Shown: positions 37,944-46,843 of the stretch, piece after piece | How the letters are laid out: the number at the start of each line of letters is the position of its first letter | Position numbering within the stretch: the first letter of the stretch is position 1 | Source: Staphylococcus debuckii | Lineage (GTDB): Bacteria; Bacillota; Bacilli; Staphylococcales; Staphylococcaceae | Length of the DNA stretch: 64,000 nt | NCBI RefSeq assembly: GCF_003718735.1 | Contig: NZ_CP033460.1 | Coordinates: 2,356,001-2,420,000 of the forward strand | Direction: 5' to 3' | Notes under the pieces: generated by a model | What the model saw: the letters and a program-made list of their open reading frames with translations, nothing else | Database searches by the model: none | What the model was told of the DNA's origin: nothing | Program-made: the position numbers and the translations under genes

Positions 37944-38740
37944 ACACACTCATCGTTGACGACGAACCCTTAGCGCGTAATGAATTAAATTACTTGCTCA
38001 CTCAAAATGGTCATTTTGAAACGATAGACGAGGCAGAAACCATCGCCGAAACACTCGAAAAATTACTATACGAAACCTACGATGTTATATTTCTAGACAT
38101 CAATCTAATGAACGAAAGCGGCTTAGACTTAGCCGAAAAAATTCAAAAAATGAAGCAAGCGCCTTACATCATCTTTGCGACAGCCCACGACAACTTTGCG
38201 GTCAAAGCCTTCGAACTCGATGCCACAGATTACATCCTGAAACCCTTCGAACAAAATCGCATTGACCAAGCAGTCGAACGCGTTGCAGCCAAATTAAATG
38301 CCGCTTCACTTCCTGGAAAAGAAAACGCTGAAGAGCAGACTACCTCAGAAAAAGTCGGCGAACCCGTGAGGCACCAATCCGACCGAACTTCCGACGTTCC
38401 TATCAAGCAGCCTTCAGTTCTGCCGATTGAAGTAGACGAACGTATTTATGTCTTGAATCAAAGAGACATTATCGCCCTCTCCGTCAATAATGGGAAAACG
38501 ACCTTGCACACCTTGAGTCGAGATTATGAAACAACAGAACCTTTAAATACCTTTGCTAAACGTTTGAATCCAACACAATTTTTGCGTATCCATCGTTCTA
38601 CGATTATCAATCAAGCACACATTGAAACGATAGAACATTGGTTCAATTATACCTATCAAGTTACTTTAACTGGCGGACTGAAAGTGCAAGTCAGCCGTTC
38701 TTATATGAAAGCTTTCAAAGCTGCAATCGGTTTAATATAA
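37940..38740 (+). CDS. lytR: LytTR-family response regulator LytR
   Basis: 266 residues: receiver domain with phospho-acceptor Asp53 (VIFLDINLM) and Lys in YILKPFEQN, a charged linker of about 50 residues (about 125-175), and a LytTR DNA-binding domain (from [18 protein letters not shown] to the end). TTG start with a strong AAGGAGGT site inside lytS. The linker is rich in Glu, Ser and Pro and looks longer than in most relatives. Activates lrgAB next door. Confidence 0.92.
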   Translation: MNTLIVDDEPLARNELNYLLTQNGHFETIDEAETIAETLEKLLYETYDVIFLDINLMNESGLDLAEKIQKMKQAPYIIFATAHDNFAVKAFELDATDYILKPFEQNRIDQAVERVAAKLNAASLPGKENAEEQTTSEKVGEPVRHQSDRTSDVPIKQPSVLPIEVDERIYVLNQRDIIALSVNNGKTTLHTLSRDYETTEPLNTFAKRLNPTQFLRIHRSTIINQAHIETIEHWFNYTYQVTLTGGLKVQVSRSYMKAFKAAIGLI

Positions 38741-38749
38741 GCCTCCTAA

Positions 38750-38780
38750 CTCCCTTTTAGCTGTAAAACAGCGAAGGGGG
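38750..38780 (+). terminator. Probable terminator of lytSR
   Basis: CTCCCTT..GCTG/CAGC..AGGGGG nested stem followed by TATTTTG; weak T-run, so partial read-through into lrgAB is possible. Confidence 0.55.
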
Positions 38781-38977
38781 TATTTTGATATTTCACCCTC
38801 TAATTTGTGCAGCTTATTCTCTCGATATTTCCTTTCATCTATACTGTATGAAACTCATCTTGTGAATGATGCAACTCGCATACTGATTCTCGCATTTCAC
38901 CTTGAAAACGCACACAAAAACTTATTTTGGTCGTACAATTTAATCAAGATAAAGAAACGAACGGAGGCAGAAATGCT

Positions 38978-39439
38978 ATGGAAAAGGTCAAAACAAGCGC
39001 AAAAAATGTGGGCAAAGCGTCAAAAACCTATTCATTCTTGCATCAAGTGTTAGTTATCGGAATTATACTATTAATTTCTAAAATAATTGAAAGTTTCATT
39101 CCTATTCCGATGCCGGCATCAGTTATCGGGTTAGTACTGATGTTTATTGCATTATCCACTGGAATTATCAAACTCGGCGAAGTTGAGGGCGTCGGCAGTG
39201 CATTAACGAATAATATCAGTTTCTTATTCGTGCCTGCAGGAATTTCAGTTATTAATTCACTCGGCATTTTAAGTAAAAGTCCAATTTTAATTATTTTATT
39301 AATCATTATTTCTACAATTTTACTATTATTATGTACTGGTTTTGTTTCGCAAATATTGGTCAAAGGGTTGCCATTTGCGCATAAATCTACTAAAGGTACA
39401 ACTAAACATCACAACAAAGTAGCGGAGGAACATGTATGA
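38978..39439 (+). CDS. lrgA: Antiholin-like protein LrgA
   Basis: 153 residues, four membrane segments; [16 protein letters not shown] is the CidA/LrgA signature. Oligomeric membrane protein thought to oppose CidA holin-like activity and, with LrgB, to move small metabolites such as pyruvate. Start at 38978 ([11 protein letters not shown]) behind GGAGG; upstream in-frame codons lack a ribosome site. Directly downstream of lytSR, its activator. Confidence 0.92.
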   Translation: MEKVKTSAKNVGKASKTYSFLHQVLVIGIILLISKIIESFIPIPMPASVIGLVLMFIALSTGIIKLGEVEGVGSALTNNISFLFVPAGISVINSLGILSKSPILIILLIIISTILLLLCTGFVSQILVKGLPFAHKSTKGTTKHHNKVAEEHV

Positions 39440-40137
39440 TTGAACATTTAGGCATTAATACACCTTATTTCGGTATCTTGTTATCTGTGATTCCATTCTT
39501 AATTGCCACTTATTTCTTCAAGAAAACAAATGGCTTCTTCCTGCTGGCGCCTTTATTCGTCAGTATGGTCTTCGGTATTGTCTTCTTGAAAGTAACAGGA
39601 ATCAGCTACGCAAACTATAAAGTTGGTGGCGATATCATCAACTTCTTCTTAGAACCTGCAACGATCTGTTTCGCCATTCCGTTGTATAAAAAACGTGAAG
39701 TCTTAAAAAAATATTGGGCAAAAATCTTCGGTGGTATTGCTTTAGGAACTGTCGTGGCACTCTTCGGTATCTTTGCCGTATCTAAACTCTTTATGTTCGG
39801 CGGTAATGTTATCGCATCCATGTTACCACAAGCTGCTACTACAGCGATTGCATTGCCAGTATCTGATGGCATCGGCGGTGTCAAAGAACTCACTTCACTC
39901 GCAGTTATCTTGAATGCAGTTATCATTTACGCATTAGGTAATAAGCTATTGAAATTCTTCCATATCGACAATCCGATTGCACGAGGACTCGCACTAGGCA
40001 CAAGCGGTCACACACTCGGTGTATCAGCGGCAACTGAACTCGGTGAAACTGAAGCTTCCATGGCCAGCATTGCAGTCGTACTTGTAGGGGTAATCGTAGT
40101 AGCCATAGTGCCATTCCTTGCTGGCGCATTACTATAA
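39436..40137 (+). CDS. lrgB: LrgB membrane protein
   Basis: 233 residues, the standard LrgB/CidB length, about eight membrane segments. [17 protein letters not shown] and the [23 protein letters not shown] stretch near 195 are typical. Overlaps lrgA by 4 nt, so translation is coupled. Works with LrgA in controlling murein hydrolase activity and metabolite flux. Confidence 0.93.
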   Translation: MIEHLGINTPYFGILLSVIPFLIATYFFKKTNGFFLLAPLFVSMVFGIVFLKVTGISYANYKVGGDIINFFLEPATICFAIPLYKKREVLKKYWAKIFGGIALGTVVALFGIFAVSKLFMFGGNVIASMLPQAATTAIALPVSDGIGGVKELTSLAVILNAVIIYALGNKLLKFFHIDNPIARGLALGTSGHTLGVSAATELGETEASMASIAVVLVGVIVVAIVPFLAGALL

Positions 40138-40141
40138 TTTT

Positions 40142-40227
40142 AAGGAGTAGAACAGAAATAACATAGGTTCAAATTATTTCGTCGTTCTGACAGTGAGCTG
40201 AGACTTTATTTTGTCTCAGCTTTTTTG
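40142..40227 (+). terminator. TTATTTCGTCG hairpin element copy 4 plus lrgAB terminator
   Basis: First the element GGAGTAGAACAGAAATAAC... ...AAATTATTTCGTCGTTCTG (40143-40190), then a perfect stem AGCTGAGAC/GTCTCAGCT (40196-40221) with TTTTTT. The element itself lacks a T-run here, which separates it from plain terminators. Confidence 0.8.
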
Positions 40228-40244
40228 CATGCAGAAAGGGTAAG

Positions 40245-40284
40245 AAAACGCTTTAATTTATCACTCTTTTAATGAAAGCGTTTT
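40245..40284. promoter_or_regulatory. Inverted repeat with two cre-like halves
   Basis: AAAACGCTTT (40245-40254) and AAAGCGTTTT (40275-40284), perfect 10-bp arms. Each arm with its flanks resembles a CcpA cre site (TGAAAGCGTTTTAT against TGWAARCGNTWNCA). Lies 46 bp upstream of the promoter of the DUF3147 operon. Could be catabolite control or a weak terminator. Confidence 0.4.
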
Positions 40285-40329
40285 ATTTTAAATATTTTTT
40301 AATTTATCTTATTATTTAAGTTAAAGCTG

Positions 40330-40383
40330 TTTACATTCTGATGATGTGGTATTACACTAATAGTAAACGATACGTTTCGTTTA
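40330..40383 (+). promoter_or_regulatory. Promoter and TetR-type operator of the DUF3147 operon
   Basis: -35 TTTACA (40330-40335), 17 bp, -10 TACACT (40353-40358). From the predicted start lies a 20-bp operator, TAAACGA-TACGTT-TCGTTTA (40364-40383), perfect 7-bp arms. A repressor here would block transcription; the operon's own last gene encodes a TetR protein. Confidence 0.75.
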
Positions 40384-40415
40384 TAAATTACTAAAGATTG
40401 GGATGATAATTAATT

Positions 40416-40775
40416 ATGTTTGGCATTTCTTTTGCAAGTTTAGCCATTCGTTTTGTCTTCGGCGGATTAGCAGTCGCTTTAGCAACCGTCATTTCTGCTA
40501 AACTCGGAGGTAAATTAGGCGGTATCTTTTCAACTTTCCCCGCAGTTTATTTAGCAGCCTTAGTCACACTTGCCGTAGATTTCCGCGGTCAAGATTTAAT
40601 TCAACAATCTATCCATCTTAGTTCCGGTGCTGTCATCGGTATCGTCGGTTGTATCCTCAGTGTTGCTTTAACAGCCTATGCCGTACAAAAAATCGGATTC
40701 AGACGCGGAGCTGTCTTTTCAGTAATCAGTTGGTTTATCTTATCTTGCATTATTTTGGCACTTAAACATATTTAA
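40416..40775 (+). CDS. DUF3147 family membrane protein (first of a pair)
   Basis: 119 residues, four membrane helices, little else. GGKLGGIFSTFPAVYLAALVTLA near 30-52 matches FGGIFAVFPAVFLISLIM of the next gene, so the two are paralogues. The family has no assigned role; a small heteromeric membrane transporter, like SMR-type pairs, is conceivable because the genes are paired and TetR-controlled. GGGATGAT ribosome site is weak. Confidence 0.75.
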   Translation: MFGISFASLAIRFVFGGLAVALATVISAKLGGKLGGIFSTFPAVYLAALVTLAVDFRGQDLIQQSIHLSSGAVIGIVGCILSVALTAYAVQKIGFRRGAVFSVISWFILSCIILALKHI

Positions 40776-40793
40776 TTGGAGGCTAGAATTAAA

Positions 40794-41156
40794 ATGAAAA
40801 TGTTACTTGTAAAATTCCTTGCAGGCGGTGCGTCAGTCGCATTAAGTTATATTGTGTCTGTGTTAATGCCATGGAAAGAATTCGGTGGAATTTTTGCAGT
40901 ATTCCCAGCAGTATTTCTAATTTCTCTCATTATGTCCGGCGTGCAATACGGTGATAAAGTAGCATCACACGTCAGTCGCGGTGCTGTCTTCGGTATGACC
41001 GGTGTACTCTTCAACATCTTAGCCACTTGGTTGATGCTAGTTTGGACAAATGACTGGATTTTAAGTATTCTTGTAGGCGTTGTCGTTTGGTTCGTCAGTG
41101 CTATTATTATCTTTGAAATTGTAGAAAAAATTGCGCATTTGAAACGAGGTCATTAA
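40794..41156 (+). CDS. DUF3147 family membrane protein (second of the pair)
   Basis: 120 residues, four membrane helices; start at the ATG at 40794 behind TTGGAGGC that lies just after the stop of its partner. The shared GGIF-x-FPAV-x-L motif sits at the same place in both proteins, while the C-terminus here ends in a charged KIAHLKRGH. Tight spacing (18 bp to the partner, 1 bp to the TetR gene) shows one operon. Confidence 0.75.
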   Translation: MKMLLVKFLAGGASVALSYIVSVLMPWKEFGGIFAVFPAVFLISLIMSGVQYGDKVASHVSRGAVFGMTGVLFNILATWLMLVWTNDWILSILVGVVVWFVSAIIIFEIVEKIAHLKRGH

Positions 41157-41157
41157 T

Positions 41158-41709
41158 ATGGCAGGAAGACCGAAAGATCCTAAAATCAATCTACGCATTT
41201 ACGAAGAGTTAGGACAATTGTTAGAACAACAACCTTACTCAGCTATTACCATCGATGAACTCGCAGAAAACACCCAAATTTCCAAAGCGACGATTTACCG
41301 TCGTTGGAAAGATAAAGACACTATGATTATTGATATGTTTTTAAATGAAGTACATGGTACATCAGAGGTTAAAGGAGAATTTTTCAATGATTTGTATGCA
41401 ATGCTGCTGAAAATGACACGTATTTATACACGTCCACTCGGCAAAGCAGTCATTCAGATATTGCTTACAAACGAAGAAAATAGCTTGCGTAATCATTTTA
41501 TGGAAGATTATTTCAATGCCTATCGTCAGGTATTAAAAGACATTGCCAGCCAACGCATTCCAGAAGATCAACAAGATATCTTTATCGATTTAATATTCTC
41601 CCCTATCTATTTCAACATCTTGATTAAACCAGAAACCCTCACCGACCAATACATTCATGACATGTTAAAAACCGTGATTCGTTCCTTTATTCCAGACGAA
41701 TCTTATTAG
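41158..41709 (+). CDS. TetR/AcrR family transcriptional regulator
   Basis: 183 residues. N-terminal helix-turn-helix: AITIDELAENTQISKATIYRRWKDKDTMI near residues 26-55 is a classic TetR HTH; the rest is the helical ligand domain with a C-terminal TetR_C-like part. It starts 1 bp after the second DUF3147 gene and probably represses its own operon at the 40364-40383 palindrome. The effector is unknown. Confidence 0.9.
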   Translation: MAGRPKDPKINLRIYEELGQLLEQQPYSAITIDELAENTQISKATIYRRWKDKDTMIIDMFLNEVHGTSEVKGEFFNDLYAMLLKMTRIYTRPLGKAVIQILLTNEENSLRNHFMEDYFNAYRQVLKDIASQRIPEDQQDIFIDLIFSPIYFNILIKPETLTDQYIHDMLKTVIRSFIPDESY

Positions 41710-41710
41710 A

Positions 41711-41749
41711 GACAAGATGCAATTTCCATTAATTCATCTTGTCTTTTTT
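41711..41749 (+). terminator. Terminator of the DUF3147-TetR operon
   Basis: GACAAGATG/CATCTTGTC stem then TTTTTT. Confidence 0.88.
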
Positions 41750-41755
41750 GCTACA

Positions 41756-41790
41756 TAAAAAAACTGCCATGAAATTTAATTCATGACAGT
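41756..41790 (-). terminator. Terminator of fphF (and possibly opuC)
   Basis: ACTGTCATGAA/TTCATGGCAGT stem then TTTTTT on the minus strand. Confidence 0.85.
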
Positions 41791-41797
41791 CTATAAA

Positions 41798-42568
41798 TTA
41801 TGCATGCGGGTTGCCAGCAAACCATTCTAAGGCATATTTGATTGCTTTGTCCCAATAGGCATAATCATGTACGCCAGGACCATCCACAAACTGATACGGA
41901 ATATTTTTTCCATCCAAGAATTGAATGAAGTTTAAATTGTCTTGATATAAATCATCTTCCGTGCCACACATAATCAATAGTTCTGGAATTGTTTTATTCT
42001 CCTCTAGAGCTTTATCAACCAAATAATAAGGGTCAAGCTCTGTTCCTACCGCAGTTTCTTTTTCCCCTAAAATTGCTTTGCCAGAGAAATCATTCCAATC
42101 AATCTCCATTAAGAATTGAGGTGCAAACACTGCAGACAACGGCGCCGCTTTACTGAAGCGCTCACCTTGCGTCAACGCATATTTGATTGTACCGTAGCCG
42201 CCCATCGAGTGTCCCGCGATAAAATGATCTTCGCGACGTTTCGACAACGGCAGAATTTGTAGCGCATAATCAAATACTTCCAGCACATAATCATAATAAC
42301 TATGCCCATACGTCATATTCGCATAACCGCTATGATCGCCCGCCGGCATAATCACTGCGATACCATTATTCTTGGCATAGCGTTCCAGACTCGTAAACCT
42401 TAAATACGACGTCTCATCACTCGATAAACCATGCAATAACAACAACACCGGCAACTGCTTAGGCGCCTCATTCGTATCAAATTGCGAGGCATCCTCCGGC
42501 AACATCGCCATAAAACGCTGCTCCTTGCCTAACACCTCAGAATTATAATTCACTTGCATCCAAGCCAT
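41798..42568 (-). CDS. fphF: Serine esterase FphF (EstA-like)
   Basis: 256 residues, alpha/beta hydrolase. Nucleophile Ser121 in GHSMGGYG, HGLSSDETSY near 46-55, Asp in MCGTEDD near 203 and His in GPGVHDYAYW near 234. Close to S. aureus FphF, whose active serine is also Ser121; FphF hydrolyses acyl and carboxyl esters and resembles S-formylglutathione hydrolases. It starts 21 bp after opuCD with its own GAGGAG site, so it may be read from the opuC transcript. Confidence 0.88.
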   Translation of the reverse strand: MAWMQVNYNSEVLGKEQRFMAMLPEDASQFDTNEAPKQLPVLLLLHGLSSDETSYLRFTSLERYAKNNGIAVIMPAGDHSGYANMTYGHSYYDYVLEVFDYALQILPLSKRREDHFIAGHSMGGYGTIKYALTQGERFSKAAPLSAVFAPQFLMEIDWNDFSGKAILGEKETAVGTELDPYYLVDKALEENKTIPELLIMCGTEDDLYQDNLNFIQFLDGKNIPYQFVDGPGVHDYAYWDKAIKYALEWFAGNPHA

Positions 42569-42589
42569 GTTCTATCACTCCTCTTCCTG

Positions 42590-43273
42590 TTAAATATCCA
42601 TACCTTGAGGTTGCGGTCCTTTTTTCTTTTTCACAGGGTCTAAACGTTTCTCTAATAATCTCAAGAGTACATCAATCAAGACAGCAATTAAAGCAATCGG
42701 CAAAGCGCCTGCTAAGATAAAGGTTGTGCCGTCTGTGGCATTCGTTCCGCGGATAATAATATCTCCCAATGTCGGCGCTCCAATAAAGGAACCGACTGCT
42801 ACCACACCGACCGCCACGACTAAAGCAATGCGCAATCCGCCGATAATGACTGATAGCGCGAGCGGCAACTCTATCATGCGCAAGACTTGATTCTTAGTCA
42901 TGCCCATACCTTTACCCGCGTCTTTAATATTGGCATCCACGCCAGTAATTCCAGAATAAGTATTTTGGATAATTGGCAGCAATGCATATAAAAATACTGT
43001 CACAACTACAGTCGTCGGCCCAAGTCCCATGACAAGCATTAAGATTGCCAACATCGCGATTACTGGCACAGTTTGAATAATATTCGCAATCGTAATCACC
43101 AATTTAGACATGCGACCAAAACGTGAAATCAAGATACCGATCGGAATTCCGACAATCGCCGCGAATACTACGCCGTATACTGACATTAATAAATGTTGAA
43201 AAAATAAACTCCAGAGATAGCCGGCATTCAATGAATAATACTCTATCAATTGTTGTAATAAATTGCCCTTCAT
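42590..43273 (-). CDS. opuCD: Osmoprotectant ABC transporter permease OpuCD
   Basis: 227 residues, about six membrane helices, with the permease-ATPase contact loop AGKGMGMTKNQVLRMIELPLA near 123-143. OpuC imports glycine betaine, carnitine, choline-O-sulfate and related solutes under osmotic stress. Start shares a base with the opuCC stop. Confidence 0.92.
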   Translation of the reverse strand: MKGNLLQQLIEYYSLNAGYLWSLFFQHLLMSVYGVVFAAIVGIPIGILISRFGRMSKLVITIANIIQTVPVIAMLAILMLVMGLGPTTVVVTVFLYALLPIIQNTYSGITGVDANIKDAGKGMGMTKNQVLRMIELPLALSVIIGGLRIALVVAVGVVAVGSFIGAPTLGDIIIRGTNATDGTTFILAGALPIALIAVLIDVLLRLLEKRLDPVKKKKGPQPQGMDI

Positions 43274-44217
43274 TATTTTTGCCCGCCTTTCTTACCACCA
43301 TCAAAGTAATGATGTTTTTTCAAGAATTCTTCTGCTACTACAGCAGGTTCTTTACCTTTACCGTCCGCTTCATAATTCAACTTCTGCATATCTTTCGTTG
43401 AAATCTGACCCGCCATTTTATCTAATGTACGTTTAATTTCCGGATGTTTTTTTAATAAAGCATCGGTCGCAACTGGACTTGCATCATATGGAGGGAAGAA
43501 ACGTTTGTCATCTTTCAACACCTTCAAGTCATATGCCGCAATACGTCCATCTGTCGAGTAACCTAATGCTACATCTAATTTCTTGTTATTTAAGGCATCA
43601 TAAACTAAACCGATTTGCATAGGGCGGACCGTATCAAAACTGATACCATATTCTTTTTTGAATCCTGGGTAACCGTCACCTTTACGATTCAACCATGAAC
43701 TGTCCACTCCGAGTCGTAATTCTTTCTCATGTTTTCTCAAATCAGAAACGGTTTCCAAATGATATTTCTCAGCCGTTTCTTTCGTCACCATAAATGCGTA
43801 AGTATTATCAAACCCATAAGATGGGAAAAATTTCTGATGAAATTTCTTTTGGAATCCTTCTTGCGTGGCTTTCAGTGCTTTCTGCGGGTTTTTAATCGGA
43901 TCTTCTTTTAAAGCGCCGACTAAATCTGTACCGGTATAACGTACACCTGAAATATTTGCATCGCCATTTACCAAGGCATTATATTGAATCGTACTGGAGC
44001 CCATATTGTTTAACAGTGTCGGTTTTATCTTGCCATGGGTATCATGCTCAATCATCAAACGCACCATATGGGACATAATTTGAGATTCACTTGTTGCTAA
44101 GGCAGTAATTTTTACATCATCGTTTGAACGGCTGTCCCCTAGTCCAGGCAAGCTGCATCCAGACAGGACAACCAGACACGCCGCCATCAGCAACAAATAG
44201 TATTTGATTGTCTTCAT
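43273..44217 (-). CDS. opuCC: Osmoprotectant-binding lipoprotein OpuCC
   Basis: 314 residues, lipobox VLSGC with Cys21, then an OpuAC/ProX-like ligand domain (VKITALATSESQIMSHMVRLMIEHD). Binds quaternary ammonium solutes outside the membrane and delivers them to OpuCB/OpuCD. Located 18 bp downstream of opuCB. Confidence 0.92.
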   Translation of the reverse strand: MKTIKYYLLLMAACLVVLSGCSLPGLGDSRSNDDVKITALATSESQIMSHMVRLMIEHDTHGKIKPTLLNNMGSSTIQYNALVNGDANISGVRYTGTDLVGALKEDPIKNPQKALKATQEGFQKKFHQKFFPSYGFDNTYAFMVTKETAEKYHLETVSDLRKHEKELRLGVDSSWLNRKGDGYPGFKKEYGISFDTVRPMQIGLVYDALNNKKLDVALGYSTDGRIAAYDLKVLKDDKRFFPPYDASPVATDALLKKHPEIKRTLDKMAGQISTKDMQKLNYEADGKGKEPAVVAEEFLKKHHYFDGGKKGGQK

Positions 44218-44235
44218 AAAATGTCTAAGTCCTCC

Positions 44236-44871
44236 TTATCTGGATATTTTCAAGCCTTTAGGTACGGCCCATTTTTCAACTACGCGCAATAAGTAATCGA
44301 CAATTAACGCTAAAGCTGTTACGAGCACAGCAGCACTGACAATCATCAATGGATCATATAAATTCAATCCGTTAAAGACGAAGTCACCTAAACCGCCTGC
44401 TCCGACATAACTGGCTAAAGTAGCCCAGCTGATGACATACACACTAGATAAGCGGATGCCGCCGAGTATTAATGGCAAGGCTAACGGCAATTCCACATCT
44501 TTCATCAATTGAAATTTCGTCATGCCCATACTGATGCCTGCTTGTCGAATTTCCGGATTAATATTTTGCACACCTAACACCGTATTATTCAAAATCGGTA
44601 ACAACACATAAATAAACAGTGCAATAATAGCCGGTGTTTTCCCGACACCGAAAATCGGTATCATAATCGCTAAGACAGCAAGTGTCGGAATCGTTTGCAG
44701 CACACCTGCAATCGTCAAGACAACACCTGCGAGTTTCTTCGTTTTCGATAATAATATGCCGAGCGGTACTGCAATCACAATGGCGATTAGTAGTGCAATA
44801 ATAGAAATATAGAAGTGTTCGCCAGTTTTCTGCAGTAATTCACCGCCATATTGTTCTAAAAATGCTTTCAT
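44236..44871 (-). CDS. opuCB: Osmoprotectant ABC transporter permease OpuCB
   Basis: 211 residues, six helices; contact loop QAGISMGMTKFQLMKDVELPLA near 117-138, paralogous to that of OpuCD. Start overlaps the end of opuCA by one base. Confidence 0.92.
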   Translation of the reverse strand: MKAFLEQYGGELLQKTGEHFYISIIALLIAIVIAVPLGILLSKTKKLAGVVLTIAGVLQTIPTLAVLAIMIPIFGVGKTPAIIALFIYVLLPILNNTVLGVQNINPEIRQAGISMGMTKFQLMKDVELPLALPLILGGIRLSSVYVISWATLASYVGAGGLGDFVFNGLNLYDPLMIVSAAVLVTALALIVDYLLRVVEKWAVPKGLKISR

Positions 44872-46154
44872 TAGCGTTCAACTCCTGAGTCTGACTTGTG
44901 GTCATGACGCACTTGGTCCTCAGCCGATTCGTTCGCATCCTTATCAGCCACAGCTGCTTTAGCAGATGCCTCCGCTCTCTCACGGCCATCCGACTCTTCC
45001 GCTTCTTTCTTTTCAGCAGCGAACTGCGCGTCTTCTGCACCTTCGCCCCAAATACTGTCGTAGACGATATCCACCAGGTTCGCACGGGTAATCAAGCCCA
45101 CCAATGTATCGTTGTCGTTCACGACAGGGACGTTGCGGACGTTACGTTTTAAAATAGTGCGCACGGAATCTTGCAATTTGGAGTTGATATTCACGCGATA
45201 AATATCACGCTGCATGGTATCTATCAATTCCTTGCCAGCACGCAATCCTTGGTTGATGTCTTCAATATCTAAATAGCCGAGGAATTTGTTTTGGTTATTC
45301 ACGACGAAAATTGTGTCGATGCGGTGGCGACGCATAATATCGACGGCTGTATTCAAGGATTCGTTCGCACCCACCGTAATTGGCGTTATCATCGCATCTT
45401 GCACGGTACGCATATTCGGACGGTCTTGAATCAAGCGGTTCTGTCCAATAAAGTCGCGTACGAAATCATTCGCTGGATGACGCAGAATGTTGTCTGGTGT
45501 ATCGAATTGGACCACTTTGCCTTTCGACATAATACAAATTCTATCTGCCAACTTGATGGCTTCATCCATATCATGCGTGACAAAGATGAACGTTTTCCCT
45601 AACTTTTGCTGCAACTCTTTCACTAAATCCTGCAATGTATCGCGTGTAATCGGATCCAAAGCACCAAACGGCTCGTCCATCAAGATGATATCTTGTTCCG
45701 CTGCCAAAGCACGTACTACGCCAATCCGTTGTTGCTGACCGCCAGATAATTCAGACGGATAACGGTCCAAATATTCCTCAGGCAGATCCACCAACTTAAT
45801 CAATTCACGCGCCTTCTGATCCTTCTTCTCTTGAGACCATTTCAATAATTTCGGTACCAGTACAATATTTTCCTTAATTGTCATATGCGGCATCAAACCA
45901 ATCTGTTGAATCACATAGCCGATACTGCGACGCAATTCCACCGCATTCATCTTTCTGACATCCTTGCCGTCAATCGTAATCTGACCGCTCGTCGCCTCAA
46001 TCATTCGATTAATCATACGCAGCGCAGTCGTCTTACCGCTGCCGCTCGTGCCGATAAACGCGACAAACTCACCCGATTGCACGTCCAACGAAATATCATC
46101 CACGGCCTTCTTGCCGCCAGAATAAACCTTAGTTAAATTTTTAATACTAAGCAT
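44871..46154 (-). CDS. opuCA: Osmoprotectant ABC transporter ATP-binding protein OpuCA
   Basis: 427 residues: ABC ATPase (Walker A GTSGSGKTT near 34, signature [11 protein letters not shown] near 134, Walker B IILMDEPFGALD near 156), then two CBS domains about 250-370 that sense ionic strength or c-di-AMP in relatives, then a charged C-terminal tail of about 55 residues rich in Glu, Ala and Lys (from EGAEDAQFAAEKKEAEE) that is low-complexity. Start at 46154 (MLSIKNLTK) behind AAAGGAAT. First gene of opuCABCD. Confidence 0.93.
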   Translation of the reverse strand: MLSIKNLTKVYSGGKKAVDDISLDVQSGEFVAFIGTSGSGKTTALRMINRMIEATSGQITIDGKDVRKMNAVELRRSIGYVIQQIGLMPHMTIKENIVLVPKLLKWSQEKKDQKARELIKLVDLPEEYLDRYPSELSGGQQQRIGVVRALAAEQDIILMDEPFGALDPITRDTLQDLVKELQQKLGKTFIFVTHDMDEAIKLADRICIMSKGKVVQFDTPDNILRHPANDFVRDFIGQNRLIQDRPNMRTVQDAMITPITVGANESLNTAVDIMRRHRIDTIFVVNNQNKFLGYLDIEDINQGLRAGKELIDTMQRDIYRVNINSKLQDSVRTILKRNVRNVPVVNDNDTLVGLITRANLVDIVYDSIWGEGAEDAQFAAEKKEAEESDGRERAEASAKAAVADKDANESAEDQVRHDHKSDSGVER

Positions 46155-46333
46155 GCATTTAATTCCTTTCTCTATTAAATTCAATTCAAAGATAAGAACA
46201 GCTGATTTGGGAAAAGAAACCTTTGGAGAGTTGTATGGCGAGAAGAGCGTCTTTTAATGTGGGGTGGATAGTAATACGAGGTGATAGTGTAAAGTTAGAA
46301 CGCAATGTGTCACATAGTCCGTTGCGCATTTCG

Positions 46334-46369
46334 ATGCAATTATATAGATTTATTGAATGTAAATTGCAT
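46334..46369. promoter_or_regulatory. Inverted repeat upstream of opuCA
   Basis: ATGCAATT (46334-46341) and AATTGCAT (46362-46369), perfect 8-bp arms 20 bp apart, between the structured RNA and opuCA. Possible operator; the 46155-46414 stretch holds no credible gene. Confidence 0.35.
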
Positions 46370-46414
46370 ATATAGAATGAAAACGCACAGTATTGCTTCT
46401 CTTCCCTATACAAT

Positions 46415-46633
46415 AAAAAAAGCATTTGCCTCAATGTTTCATTAACTTACGGGTAAGCTCCAGAACAAAGTCGCAAATGACTCTTGTTAGACTATCGACA
46501 AAACAAACTCACTTACCAAAGGAGTTCACTTTTCTCAAATCGCTATGACACAACAACAGCGTCACGCTGTTGTCTATTTAAACTTTCAATATAATCTTTG
46601 CTGTGCCTGTGTCCTACTCTTTCAGTAGATTAC
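46415..46633 (-). ncRNA. Structured RNA upstream of opuC (about 220 nt), own promoter and terminator
   Basis: Read on the minus strand from about 46633. Domain 1: small hairpin CTACT/AGTAG (46614-46628). Domain 2: GACACA/TGTGTC closing stem (46547-46613) enclosing AACAGCG/CGCTGTT. Domain 3: CAAAT..GCT / AGCATTTG closing stem (46421-46544) enclosing GGTAAG/CTTACC and GTCG/CGAC, followed by TTTTTTT at 46415-46421. Either an independent small RNA or a terminator-controlled leader of opuC. I recognise no known RNA family. No open frame with a ribosome site fits. Confidence 0.6.
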
Positions 46634-46639
46634 TCTCTA

Positions 46640-46648
46640 ATTATAGCA
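46640..46648 (-). promoter_or_regulatory. Extended -10 promoter of the structured RNA
   Basis: Minus strand TGC-TATAAT, a perfect extended -10; the -35 is poor (GTCATT at 17 bp), as is usual with extended -10 promoters. Confidence 0.6.
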
Positions 46649-46843
46649 TACAAAATCTAATAAATGACGGATAATCAATGAAAATTGCATTTAAAATGTA
46701 CTTATTCAACGAATAGACAATTAATAAGGTGCAACTTGTGTGAATTGTGTGAACATGCGATTGCAAACGTTCTCATGAGAGATAGAATGGGAAATAATAG
46801 TTGAAGTATATTTTTTAGGCAATGTTCGGATTTTGTAGATATG

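Noticed and set aside
46186..46434. Minus-strand frame of 82 codons upstream of opuCA
   Set aside because: No ribosome site, no family, and its start lies inside the terminator of the structured RNA.
46415..46633. 6S RNA or tmRNA identity for the structured RNA
   Set aside because: Its 5' and 3' ends do not pair along the full length as in 6S RNA, and tmRNA is longer and carries a tRNA-like end; neither signature is present.
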